A program made the translations under genes and the position numbers. The notes below the pieces were generated by a model. It did not search any database. It had not been told where the DNA came from and saw nothing but the letters and a program-made list of their open reading frames with translations. This document shows, in pieces, positions 1 through 7,476 of a stretch of DNA of 64,000 nt; within the stretch, counting starts at the first letter, position 1, and each line of letters starts with the position of its first letter. This DNA comes from Rheinheimera sp. (GTDB taxonomy: Bacteria; Pseudomonadota; Gammaproteobacteria; Enterobacterales; Alteromonadaceae). The DNA is taken from contig NZ_JAVBXS010000016.1 in assembly GCF_030824435.1 (NCBI RefSeq), positions 62,001 to 126,000 on the forward strand, given 5' to 3'.

Positions 1-1715
1 GCAGTTATTGTACCTTTTACCTCTGTGACACTTTGCCCTTCGCTGGCTGTCGCTGCTGCATGACTATGTTGCTGCTGAGCTAACGGCGCTGCTGTTCTGT
101 GGTTTTGAACAGCTTGTGCTGGCGCCAGCTGGCGCTCAGACTTTTTTCCACCATCAGCTCCAGAGTCGGCTGCGGTAATTGTCGCGGCGCCAGTGGGCGG
201 CAGCGCTGAAGACATACCACGGCGCGCCAGAATACTTGCTGTAACAGGGTCCACCGCCGGGCTGTTGCTGCTTGTATTTGTCGTTATTGTGCTTGTTGTG
301 GCAGCCTGTGACGTTGCTGTATTGACCACAACATTGTGTGCAGCGGCATCAATCACCGCAGTGGCATGATGTTCTGATGCAGGTGCCAAAGTCTGAGCTG
401 TTGCAGCTGAAAGTTGTGCAACTGCACCATGTATAGAGCCATCTTCGACCGCCTGCGCTGTGACATGGCCGGCAGAATCCGCCGTTAAAGGTGTTGCCGC
501 TGGCGCAGCAACAACAGCATGTTGTGGTTTTAATTCGACAGCCACTGTTGTTGTCATGGCCGGAATACCTGCGGCACTGAGCGCTGCGGCTCTGCCACTT
601 TGCTGTTGTTCCTGCGGTAATTCATGACCAGTCGCTGGCACAAAAGCAATAGCGCGTAATAACGCCATCTCAAGGCCAATACGTTGATCCGGCGCATAAG
701 CTAAATCTTTTTTGCCACTGAGTAACAGCTGGTAATACAGCTGAATGCTTTCAGCTGAATGGGTTTTGGCAACTGCCCTGACAAAAGCAGATTCGGTCAG
801 AGCCAGTTCGGCAGCATTCAGCTGGAACTGGCACAAAGCCGCCAGATGTAACAGCGCCAGCATATCGTCCAATACCGACTGATATTGGCTATGCTGCGCT
901 ATCAGTTGCATCAGATGTTGTTGCATCATAGCCAGGTCGCGGTTCAGCACGTCCTGCAACAGCAGTTCTGCCCAGGATTGCTCCAGCAAACCCAGCATTT
1001 CCCGCACCGGCCCAAGTGCAATCTGACCATTGGTTTGGGCTATCGCCTGATCGGTTAAACTCAGCGAATCGCGCAAACTGCCTTTGGCAGCACGTGCCAG
1101 CAAAGCCAAAGCTTCATCTTCAGCCTGAATATGTTCTTGCCCCAGGATATAGGCCAAATGTTGTTTGATCTGGCTTTGGCTTAAGGCTTTTAAACTAAAT
1201 TGCAAACAACGCGATAACACCGTAATAGGCAATTTTTGTGGATCTGTGGTCGCCAGTAAAAACTTCACATGTGGTGGCGGTTCTTCCAGCGTTTTCAGCA
1301 GTGCATTAAAACTGTGTTTCGACAGCATATGCACTTCATCTATCAGATAAACCTTATAACGACCGCGGCTTGGCGCGTATTGCACATTGTCGAGTAAATC
1401 ACGGGTGTCTTCTACTTTGGTGCGGGACGCTGCGTCAATTTCCAGTAAATCAACAAAATAACCTTTGTCGATTTCAGTACATGCACTACAGACACCACAA
1501 GGCGTGGCAGTGACACCTTTTTCGCAGTTTAAACTTTTAGCAAAAATGCGGGCTATGGTGGTTTTACCAACACCGCGGGTACCGGTAAAAAGATAAGCAT
1601 GATGCAGGCGGTTTTGGTTTAGCGCGTTAATTAAGGCAGCTTTGACATGATCCTGCCCCACCAGCTGGGCAAAATTCTGCGGCCGCCATTTACGCGCTAA
1701 CACCTGATAACTCAT
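1..1715 (-). CDS. dnaX: DNA polymerase III subunits gamma/tau (3' end beyond window)
   Basis: This is the clamp-loader ATPase of the replicative polymerase holoenzyme. The Walker A motif GTRGVGKT lies at residues 45-52. Zinc cysteines at 64, 73, 76 and 79 match the spacing known for E. coli. A Walker B LIDEVHM follows, then SRC and the clamp-loader collar region. After about residue 390 the protein becomes a long Ala/Thr/His-rich linker, longer than in E. coli. About 571 codons are visible and the tau C-terminus lies off the left edge. The ATG follows AAGGAAG. It sits downstream of apt on the same strand, as in E. coli. An A AAA AAG slip site at codons 523-525 should also yield a 526-residue gamma form. 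Confidence 0.97.
   Translation of the reverse strand, partial: MSYQVLARKWRPQNFAQLVGQDHVKAALINALNQNRLHHAYLFTGTRGVGKTTIARIFAKSLNCEKGVTATPCGVCSACTEIDKGYFVDLLEIDAASRTKVEDTRDLLDNVQYAPSRGRYKVYLIDEVHMLSKHSFNALLKTLEEPPPHVKFLLATTDPQKLPITVLSRCLQFSLKALSQSQIKQHLAYILGQEHIQAEDEALALLARAAKGSLRDSLSLTDQAIAQTNGQIALGPVREMLGLLEQSWAELLLQDVLNRDLAMMQQHLMQLIAQHSQYQSVLDDMLALLHLAALCQFQLNAAELALTESAFVRAVAKTHSAESIQLYYQLLLSGKKDLAYAPDQRIGLEMALLRAIAFVPATGHELPQEQQQSGRAAALSAAGIPAMTTTVAVELKPQHAVVAAPAATPLTADSAGHVTAQAVEDGSIHGAVAQLSAATAQTLAPASEHHATAVIDAAAHNVVVNTATSQAATTSTITTNTSSNSPAVDPVTASILARRGMSSALPPTGAATITAADSGADGGKKSERQLAPAQAVQNHRTAAPLAQQQHSHAAATASEGQSVTEVKGTIT
118..163 (-). promoter_or_regulatory. dnaX programmed -1 ribosomal frameshift signal
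   Basis: Read on the minus strand, the heptamer A AAA AAG (147-141) is in the correct frame (GGA AAA AAG). A Shine-Dalgarno-like GGAG (161-158) ends exactly 10 nt upstream. Five nt downstream begins the perfect palindrome GCGCCAGCTGGCGC (135-122), able to form a GCGCC/GGCGC stem. After a -1 slip the next codons are GTC TGA, so translation stops one codon later. This is the same three-part layout known in E. coli dnaX, where it makes gamma. Confidence 0.88.
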
Positions 1716-1774
1716 CTGCCTTCCTTTATTGCCTGAATGACATTAAGGCGCATAAAGCGCCACGTCAAAACCGC

Positions 1775-2326
1775 TTAATGACCGGCAAAATCAATCAGGG
1801 CGTAAACCTTTAAATGTAATGCCGCCAGACGTTTGTCACCGCCAAGGTCGGGCAAATTCACGACAAAAGCCGCATCCGCCACTTCACCACCTAAACGGCG
1901 CACCAACTGTGTTGTGGCATCAATAGTACCACCAGTTGCCAATAAATCGTCAACTAACAATACTTTATCACCGGGAACTATAGCGTCGGTATGAATTTCC
2001 AGCGTGTCTTCACCGTACTCCAACTGATAACTCTGAGCAATACGTTCACGGGGCAATTTACCCGGTTTGCGTACCGGCACAAAAGCAACACCCAGCGCAT
2101 AAGCCAGCGGCGCACCAAAAATAAAACCGCGGGATTCGGTACCAATAATTTTGGTAAAACCCTGATTGGCATAATGTTGTTTAAAATTATCGATGACTGC
2201 AGCAAAAGCCTGAGGATCTTGCATCAGGCTGGTGACATCACGGAACAAAATGCCTGGTTTTGGATAATCCGGCACTGCTTTAATGACTTTTTCCAGCATC
2301 CGGGTAAATTCTGTAGGCTTATTCAT
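1775..2326 (-). CDS. apt: adenine phosphoribosyltransferase
   Basis: Converts adenine and PRPP to AMP in cytoplasmic purine salvage. Family signatures are [15 protein letters not shown] near the N-terminus, [23 protein letters not shown], and the PRPP-binding loop [12 protein letters not shown]. The ATG chosen gives 183 residues, the same length as the E. coli enzyme; an in-frame TTG 24 nt upstream would add eight unconserved residues and has no good ribosome site. It lies 59 bp upstream of dnaX in the conserved apt-dnaX order. A small GGCGC/GCGCC hairpin (1747-1761) sits between the two, without a convincing T-tract. Confidence 0.96.
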   Translation of the reverse strand: MNKPTEFTRMLEKVIKAVPDYPKPGILFRDVTSLMQDPQAFAAVIDNFKQHYANQGFTKIIGTESRGFIFGAPLAYALGVAFVPVRKPGKLPRERIAQSYQLEYGEDTLEIHTDAIVPGDKVLLVDDLLATGGTIDATTQLVRRLGGEVADAAFVVNLPDLGGDKRLAALHLKVYALIDFAGH

Positions 2327-2378
2327 CAAACCATCACTCTCATTATTCAATTGTCATAAGGTCAAAAGTTGTACTGAC

Positions 2379-2402
2379 AAAAAAACCGCCTAACGGCGGT
2401 TT
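2379..2402 (-). terminator. Rho-independent terminator after the bufferin operon
   Basis: Stem AAACCGCC (2383-2390), loop TAAC, stem GGCGGTTT (2395-2402). On the minus strand the stem is followed by seven T's. It lies just after the 39-residue gene and before apt, so it separates the two minus-strand units. Confidence 0.85.
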
Positions 2403-2420
2403 TGCTGACTCAGGGTTCAC

Positions 2421-2540
2421 TTAACCGAGAATTTGCAGCCAGCGTAAAATTGGCACCAGACACAACAGGCCCACAAACACTGCGATAAAACCTAAAAATT
2501 GAGCCACACCAAAAGACTCTTTAAAATTCTCGTCTGCCAT
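2421..2540 (-). CDS. 39-residue single-pass membrane protein, unknown function
   Basis: A complete small gene from ATG to TAA. The sequence starts MADENFKESFGVAQ, continues as one hydrophobic helix (about residues 12-32, rich in Leu, Val, Ile and Phe), and ends with RWLQILG. GGGA lies about 8 nt upstream of the ATG. It starts 53 bp after the hvfC-like stop with no clear terminator in the gap, and a strong terminator follows it, so it is probably the last gene of the bufferin operon. Characterised operons of this type often carry a DoxX-like membrane protein (HvfD) here; this protein is far too short to be DoxX. I do not recognise a family. A single-helix accessory or inner-membrane anchor is inference only. 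Confidence 0.65.
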   Translation of the reverse strand: MADENFKESFGVAQFLGFIAVFVGLLCLVPILRWLQILG

Positions 2541-2593
2541 TGTGTTTTCCCACTGCAAAAGGGCTAAAAGAAAGGCCGATATGGTAATGAATT

Positions 2594-3349
2594 TTAGTCC
2601 GCTTGGAAAGCTCGGATCACGCCTTTTCGCGCAAATCCGCTGAATAATTCAGCGACTCCGGCCATAAGCTCTGTAGCAACTGCATCCGGCATTAATTGTT
2701 GCAAGCCGGACACCACAGAGCGCAGTGTTAAACCTGCTGAATTTGCCAGTATTTGCATGGCACTGGCACTGAGTTGATTCAGGCTGACAAATTTCACTTC
2801 ATCCTCAAGATTACGGTACATCAGTAAATAATAAGGACCTTCTGCCTTGGTTGGCTGAAATTCGCTGCTGATCTGCATCACCGGATATTGATAACAAAGC
2901 AGCAGCGCTAATGCAGAAAATTGCAGTGGTGTATCTGCTGTTATTTCTGCACAACAGGGTGTGCTTTCTGCTGTTGTGCTGGTGGCAAGGTAAAGCTCCA
3001 GCCATTCATAATGGGCCAGTTCTATGGCAAAAGCCGGATCTGTTGCAGTTAAAGCTTCTGTGCTGAACCATTGAAAAAAACCGGCTGCGATGTCGAGAAA
3101 ATAAGGGCTTTCCAACTGACTGTTGGCAAAAAACCGCCGTAGTTTTTGTTGCCACTGCGCTGCCGGATATAACGACTGCAATACCGGAAAAGCACTGTTA
3201 ACAAAATTCTGTACATTATTAAAAAACAACTCCTGATACACCGCCATTCTTGCTGCGTTCACTCCGGCAGGCGCAGTTTGCGCCGGATCCCGGATGGCGG
3301 CAGCAAACTGGTGTTGCAGCTGCTGAAATTCCTGTGTGGGTTTTGTCAT
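2594..3349 (-). CDS. hvfC: HvfC/DUF2063-type RiPP partner protein
   Basis: A 251-residue member of the DUF2063 (HvfC/BufC) family. It has an N-terminal helical domain (about residues 1-100; QQLQHQFAAAIRDP, YQELFFNNVQNFVNSAFPVL, YFLDIAAGFFQWF) and a C-terminal domain of about 130 residues that probably recognises the peptide. In characterised systems this partner forms a complex with the DUF692/MNIO enzyme and delivers the precursor leader. The start is fixed by a 4-nt ATGA overlap with the upstream enzyme gene, implying translational coupling; an earlier in-frame codon would add only unconserved residues. The gene symbol is by family resemblance. Confidence 0.85.
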   Translation of the reverse strand: MTKPTQEFQQLQHQFAAAIRDPAQTAPAGVNAARMAVYQELFFNNVQNFVNSAFPVLQSLYPAAQWQQKLRRFFANSQLESPYFLDIAAGFFQWFSTEALTATDPAFAIELAHYEWLELYLATSTTAESTPCCAEITADTPLQFSALALLLCYQYPVMQISSEFQPTKAEGPYYLLMYRNLEDEVKFVSLNQLSASAMQILANSAGLTLRSVVSGLQQLMPDAVATELMAGVAELFSGFARKGVIRAFQAD

Positions 3350-4164
3350 GCCATCACCCTTTGCTGACAAGCTTTAATTTGCCAAAGCTCGGCCTCCAGC
3401 ACCTGCATCGGCGGCAGATGAAAATCACGTTCCAGCAAAGTCGGAAATACACCATGACACTGGTATGCATGCGCCAGCAACTGCCAGACAGCTTTGCACA
3501 CAGCGGCGCCGTGGGTGTCTATCAATAAAGATTCATCCTGCTGGTAATGACCGGCAATATGACCATACACAATACGTTTCGACGGCAAAGCGGCAATAAA
3601 ATCACCGGCGTTATACCCGTGATTGATGCTGTTGACATACACATTGTTCACATCAAGCAACAAGGCGCAATCGGCTTGCTGCAGCACTTCGAGGGTAAAT
3701 TCCAGCTCCGACATTTCCTGGCCTGGCGCCGCATAATAAGACACGTTTTCCACCACCAGTTGCCGGCCTAAAATATCCTGCACTTGCCTGATACGCTCTG
3801 CGGTATAACGGGCAGCTGCCAGAGTAAAAGGAATAGGCATTAAATCGTACAGGTGACCGCCTGCCGAACAATAACTTAAATGTTCGCTATAAAGTTTAAT
3901 TTGATGTTGTTGCAAAAAGGCTTTCACAGCTTTGATAAAATCCAGATCCAGCGGATCCGGACTACCAAGCGACAAACTCAGGCCATGGCAGGCAAAACTA
4001 TAACGTTCGGTCAGGGCGCGAAACTGCTTCGCGAGCGCCCCGCCGAAAGGTAACCAGTTTTCCGGTGCAACTTCAAAAAAATCAATCACCTCTGCTTTTG
4101 CTGTTGTGACAGAGCCCAGCATTTCCCGCCTAAGCCCTAAACCAACACCGGAAACTGTGTTCAT
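3346..4164 (-). CDS. hvfB: DUF692/MNIO multinuclear iron oxidase, bufferin maturation enzyme
   Basis: A 272-residue TIM-barrel enzyme of the multinuclear non-heme iron-dependent oxidative (MNIO, formerly DUF692) family, which includes MbnB, HvfB and BufB. Hallmark motifs in order: GVGLGLR, FFEVAPENW, CHGLSLSLGS, LYSEHLSYCS, LVVENVSYY, LLLDVNNVYVN, YGHIAGH and DTHG. These carry the His/Asp/Glu metal ligands of the family. In the Haemophilus Hvf system the enzyme converts cysteines in EGKCG motifs to oxazolone/thioamide pairs that bind copper. Here the precursor gene lies directly upstream (1-nt gap) with EGKCG repeats, and the partner directly downstream, so the same reaction is the best inference. 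Confidence 0.92.
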   Translation of the reverse strand: MNTVSGVGLGLRREMLGSVTTAKAEVIDFFEVAPENWLPFGGALAKQFRALTERYSFACHGLSLSLGSPDPLDLDFIKAVKAFLQQHQIKLYSEHLSYCSAGGHLYDLMPIPFTLAAARYTAERIRQVQDILGRQLVVENVSYYAAPGQEMSELEFTLEVLQQADCALLLDVNNVYVNSINHGYNAGDFIAALPSKRIVYGHIAGHYQQDESLLIDTHGAAVCKAVWQLLAHAYQCHGVFPTLLERDFHLPPMQVLEAELWQIKACQQRVMA

Positions 4165-4165
4165 C

Positions 4166-4534
4166 TCAGTTCATACCACCACATTTACCTTCACCACACT
4201 TACCTTCACCACATTTACCTTCTTTGGCTTTATCTGTGGTGGCTGCTTTGTCTGTGGCTTTGTCGGCCATTTTATCGCCACCACATTTGCCTTCACCACA
4301 TTTGCCTTCTTTCGCTTTATCCGCTGTGGCAGCTTTGTCAGCGCCACATTTGGCTTCTTTGCTTTTATCGTCTGTTTTGGCCTTGTCGGCACCACAGGCT
4401 GCTTCAGCTGCACTTAACTGATAACCTGCTGCCAGTTCAGTGGCCTGAAAAGTAGTGGCACTGACCGCTGTTGTGATAGAACCCAATACTAAAACGCCTA
4501 CTGCAGAAACAACTTTTTTATTAAAAGTGCTCAT
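4166..4534 (-). CDS. hvfA: bufferin-type RiPP precursor with EGKCG repeats
   Basis: A 122-residue secreted precursor. It begins MSTFNKKVVSAVGVLVLG, a signal peptide with a likely cleavage after VSA near residue 26. A leader-like stretch TTFQATELAAGYQLSAAE follows, then a Lys/Ala/Asp-rich core with seven cysteines. Five lie in exact EGKCG units, grouped two and three, one is in EAKCG and one in ACGAD. EGKCG is the motif modified by MNIO enzymes to bind Cu(I). The ATG has AAGGAA 8 nt upstream; a longer frame reaching 11 codons further lacks that. It is first in the operon, and the enzyme starts one base after its stop. The product likely acts in the periplasm as a copper buffer. Confidence 0.9.
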   Translation of the reverse strand: MSTFNKKVVSAVGVLVLGSITTAVSATTFQATELAAGYQLSAAEAACGADKAKTDDKSKEAKCGADKAATADKAKEGKCGEGKCGGDKMADKATDKAATTDKAKEGKCGEGKCGEGKCGGMN

Positions 4535-4801
4535 GATGAAATTCCTTATTGCCTGTTGGTTAAACAAAGGGTGGAAGTGTCAACCTGCAAGGTCAGCCAC
4601 TGCAATGATAAAGACCCGGCAGTCTTCGTAAAAATTTCACTGCATAACAAGAAATATTTTATCTGCCATCTGGCAGGCCTGACACCAGATCCTTGCCGTT
4701 ATTATTGTGCTTTTTCAGTAAGTTTTGATCTGTATCAGAGCATAGTGTAACGCCAAAGCTCAGAATGCAACGATGATACATGCACCTGACAGAGGTTTGT
4801 T

Positions 4802-5185
4802 ATGCCACAGTCTTTGACACCCAGGCTCAGAGCCCAGCTACTGGAAGAAGTTCAGCAACAAAGAGCAGCTATATACCAATATCTGCAACATGGGCCACAG
4901 GCACAATACAGCGACTTATTGCTGAAACTGGAAAGTCATCCGCTCAGTCACTGGCCGGAACTACTAAGTCAATGGCTGACACCTGAGCTGGAAGCAAAAA
5001 CCAGGCGGCTTGAAGCCATTCAGGCAGCATTGAGCCAAATGGATATGGGACTTTATGGGTTGTGTTGCGACTGCGATAGCAGAATTGAGCGCCATTTGTT
5101 AGTGCAGGACCCGGCGCGCCAGCGTTGCGCTCATTGTGAACAGAGTTATCAGGACAAAGAACATCACCGCAACAGGCTGAACTGA
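4802..5185 (+). CDS. DksA/TraR-type C4 zinc-finger protein
   Basis: A 127-residue protein with a helical N-terminal half containing charged coiled-coil-like segments and a C-terminal zinc finger. The finger reads GLCCDCDSRIE then QRCAHCE, giving the CxxC-x17-CxxC pattern of the DksA/TraR family. Such proteins bind RNA polymerase through its secondary channel and modulate transcription initiation. It is shorter than DksA (about 151 residues) and longer than TraR. GAGG lies six bases before the ATG. It diverges from the bufferin precursor with about 270 bp between them, so a regulatory link is possible but unproven. Confidence 0.8.
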   Translation: MPQSLTPRLRAQLLEEVQQQRAAIYQYLQHGPQAQYSDLLLKLESHPLSHWPELLSQWLTPELEAKTRRLEAIQAALSQMDMGLYGLCCDCDSRIERHLLVQDPARQRCAHCEQSYQDKEHHRNRLN

Positions 5186-5233
5186 CAGCAAGCAGATTTA
5201 ATGGTAATTTGAGCTCTTTCTCGACGTTTTACG

Positions 5234-7054
5234 ATGAGTGGTGTTATGTCGTATCAGATCCAGTTGCAACAAGCCTTTGCCGCTTTGCAAAACGGCCAGC
5301 TGGCACAAGCTTTTCAAACAGCCCAGCTGGTGTTGCAAAACCAGCCGGAACAGCCGGATGCACTGCATTTGCTGGCCCTGGTGGCCAGACAACAACAAAA
5401 TCATGCAGCGGCGCTGATGTTCTTTAAGCGCAGCCTTCAAGCACAACCTAAACAAGCGGTGGTCTGGAGTAACTACGCCAACTTATTGCTGCTGATGCAA
5501 CATCTGGACGAAGCGGAACAGGCGTATCAGCAGGCGTTAACACTTGCAGCCGATTTTGCCGATTGCTGGGCCAACGCTGCCGCTTTGGCATTGCGTCAAC
5601 ACAACATTGTGCTGGCGCTGGAGCGCATTTCCACAGCATTAAAATTACAGCCAGCATCGGTGCGCTTCCTCAGTATTAAAGCCGACATTCTGAAAGCTTC
5701 AGCTCAGCTGCAACAAGCACTTGCTGTTTATGACGAAGCTCTGGCGATAGCACCGGATAATTTTTATTGCTGGCATAACAAAGGGGCGTTATTGCGCCAG
5801 CTTGATAAGCCGGCAGAAGCGTTAGCCTGTTTTGCCAACATAGTGACACAAGGTCAGCATAGTCCTGAATATCATTTTAACCGCGCTTGTGCAGCGGCAG
5901 ATTGTGGCGATTACTGCCTGGCAGAGTCCGAATGGCTGGCCGCACTGGCGTTAAAACCCGACTATATTGATGCCCATTTATCATTAAATAACTTTTATTG
6001 GGAGCATCAAAAAACTGCACAGTTTTTACAATCTTTCCAGAAAAGTCTGCAACAACAGCCCGATTCCGCCCCTTTGGTTTACCACTACGCCAGCCGGCTG
6101 ATTAACTCGCAACAACAGGAAGCTGCAGAACAAGTGTTACGCGAAGGTCTTCAGCGCCTGGGGCCTCATCCTGAGCTGCTACACGCCTTGGGTGCACAGT
6201 ACAGCAAAAAAGGTTTATTGGATCAGGCACAACAATTAACCCGTCAGGCCCTGGCACAACGGCCTGACCACAGCAGGTTCCGTATTGATCTGGCCAATTA
6301 TCTGATGCAACAAGGTGACTATCAGCAAGCCTTAACAGAACTTGCCAAAGCCCAGCAGACAGAAGCGGATAATCAGGAGATCTGGGCTTATCAGGGCACG
6401 TGCTGGCGTCTGCTGGAGGACCCAAGGCATCATTGGCTTAATGATTACCAGCGTTTGGTACAGTCTTTTTTATTACCAGCTCCCCAGGGTTATGATAACC
6501 GCGAGCATTTTTTATCTGAACTGAATACTGCTGTACGGGCACTGCATACCAGCAGGCAACAACCTTTGGATCAGAGTGTGCGCGGCGGGACTCAAACCAT
6601 AGGCCGCTTATTGGCGGAACCGGCACGCGCCATTCAGGATTTCCGCCTGCTGCTGGAGCAACAGATCAGGCAGTACCTGATGACACTGCCCAAAGATAAC
6701 ACTCACCCACTGTTGCGGCGTAATCAACAACAATTTCAAATTGTTGGCAGCTGGTCGGTGCGACTGCAACAAGCTGGGTATCACAGCAATCATGTACATC
6801 CGCAAGGTTGGTTATCAGCCTGTACCTATCTTGAAGTTCCCCCGGCTATCACGGCAAAAGATGAACAACGTCAGGGCTGGTTAAAACTGGGTGAAACCTG
6901 CCTGGGCCTGGGTGCCAGAGAGCAGGTTGCCAGAGCTATCTGCCCGGAACCCGGACTTGTGGTGTTATTTCCAAGTTACACCTGGCACGGTACTTATCCT
7001 TTTAGTGGCGATGGCAGCAGAATGACAGCACCTTGTGATATTTCACCAGGCTAA
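5234..7054 (+). CDS. TPR protein with C-terminal 2OG-Fe(II) oxygenase domain
   Basis: A large cytoplasmic-looking protein (606 residues from this ATG, 602 from a second ATG at 5246, which has the better GAG ribosome site). Residues about 10-380 are tandem tetratricopeptide repeats with repeated A-x-Y/F-x-x-A-L patterns. The C-terminal 200 residues match the 2OG-FeII_Oxy_5 type: an HVH pair at 520-522 in NHVHPQGWLSA, a distal WHGTYPF histidine (585) and an Arg about ten residues later for 2-oxoglutarate. The substrate is unknown. A terminator follows at once, and the next gene is a convergent TonB-dependent receptor; similar pairs are common in this group. Confidence 0.8.
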   Translation: MSGVMSYQIQLQQAFAALQNGQLAQAFQTAQLVLQNQPEQPDALHLLALVARQQQNHAAALMFFKRSLQAQPKQAVVWSNYANLLLLMQHLDEAEQAYQQALTLAADFADCWANAAALALRQHNIVLALERISTALKLQPASVRFLSIKADILKASAQLQQALAVYDEALAIAPDNFYCWHNKGALLRQLDKPAEALACFANIVTQGQHSPEYHFNRACAAADCGDYCLAESEWLAALALKPDYIDAHLSLNNFYWEHQKTAQFLQSFQKSLQQQPDSAPLVYHYASRLINSQQQEAAEQVLREGLQRLGPHPELLHALGAQYSKKGLLDQAQQLTRQALAQRPDHSRFRIDLANYLMQQGDYQQALTELAKAQQTEADNQEIWAYQGTCWRLLEDPRHHWLNDYQRLVQSFLLPAPQGYDNREHFLSELNTAVRALHTSRQQPLDQSVRGGTQTIGRLLAEPARAIQDFRLLLEQQIRQYLMTLPKDNTHPLLRRNQQQFQIVGSWSVRLQQAGYHSNHVHPQGWLSACTYLEVPPAITAKDEQRQGWLKLGETCLGLGAREQVARAICPEPGLVVLFPSYTWHGTYPFSGDGSRMTAPCDISPG

Positions 7055-7057
7055 ACA

Positions 7058-7101
7058 ACAGGGCGGACTGTAATCACTGCCCCGCCCTGTGGCCGCTTTT
7101 T
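7058..7101 (+). terminator. Rho-independent terminator of the TPR-oxygenase gene
   Basis: Nine-bp stem ACAGGGCGG (7058-7066) with CCGCCCTGT (7082-7090), loop of 15 nt, then a TTTTT run at 7097-7101. It starts four bases after the stop codon. Confidence 0.75.
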
Positions 7102-7402
7102 ATGTCGTGTTGGGTCAAACAACAGCACAGGATGTGCAGTCCGGTTTATCCGGCAACTCCGGCTGAAAGAACTTTGAAGCCAAATTTTAATTTATCCTGT
7201 CGTCGCATTTAAATCGCCGCTATCGCTACCTCTGCTGACTCAGCGCTTTGTAACAACAAACATAAAAGTACCTTGAGCAACGGCCATTATTGCAGCTTTG
7301 CTAAACACAACCCGGTTGCAGCTGGTGGCGCTGGTCTATTGTTTGTTCTGTCTGGCGACTTGTCAGATCAGCCAAGGTACAAAGCTTCGGCAAATAACAA
7401 GC
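7102..7402. other. 300-bp non-coding gap between convergent genes
   Basis: No convincing gene. Open frames here run through the terminator at 7403-7436 and lack ribosome sites. A small CCGG-rich inverted repeat occurs near 7140-7165 (GTCCGGTTTATCCGGCAACTCCGG), with nothing else clear. A small RNA is possible but there is no direct support. Confidence 0.4.
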
Positions 7403-7436
7403 AAAAAAAAAACCAAACGCAAGCGTTTGGTTTTTT
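7403..7436. terminator. bidirectional terminator between convergent genes
   Basis: Ten-bp perfect stem AACCAAACGC (7411-7420) and GCGTTTGGTT (7423-7432) with a 2-nt centre (AA). It is flanked by eight or more A's on the left and T's on the right, so it can work in both directions. It serves the receptor gene on the minus strand. Confidence 0.9.
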
Positions 7437-7476
7437 GTCGGGCCCGTGTCAAACAGGCCCTTATTGTCAGCGTAAA

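Noticed and set aside
1747-1761. GGCGC/GCGCC hairpin between apt and dnaX as a terminator
   Set aside because: The stem is short and no T-tract follows, and the genes are normally co-transcribed.
2326-2350. TTG start for apt eight codons upstream
   Set aside because: Gives 191 residues with an unconserved extension; the ATG gives exactly the family length.
4166-4300. CRISPR-like tandem repeats
   Set aside because: The 15-bp repeats lie inside the precursor gene and encode EGKCG; there are no unique spacers and no cas genes.
4106-4421. Long open frames on the plus strand opposite the bufferin precursor, Thr/Phe- or Leu/Ser-rich
   Set aside because: They are shadows of the repetitive EGKCG coding region; no ribosome site and the coding strand has a clear signal peptide and family match.
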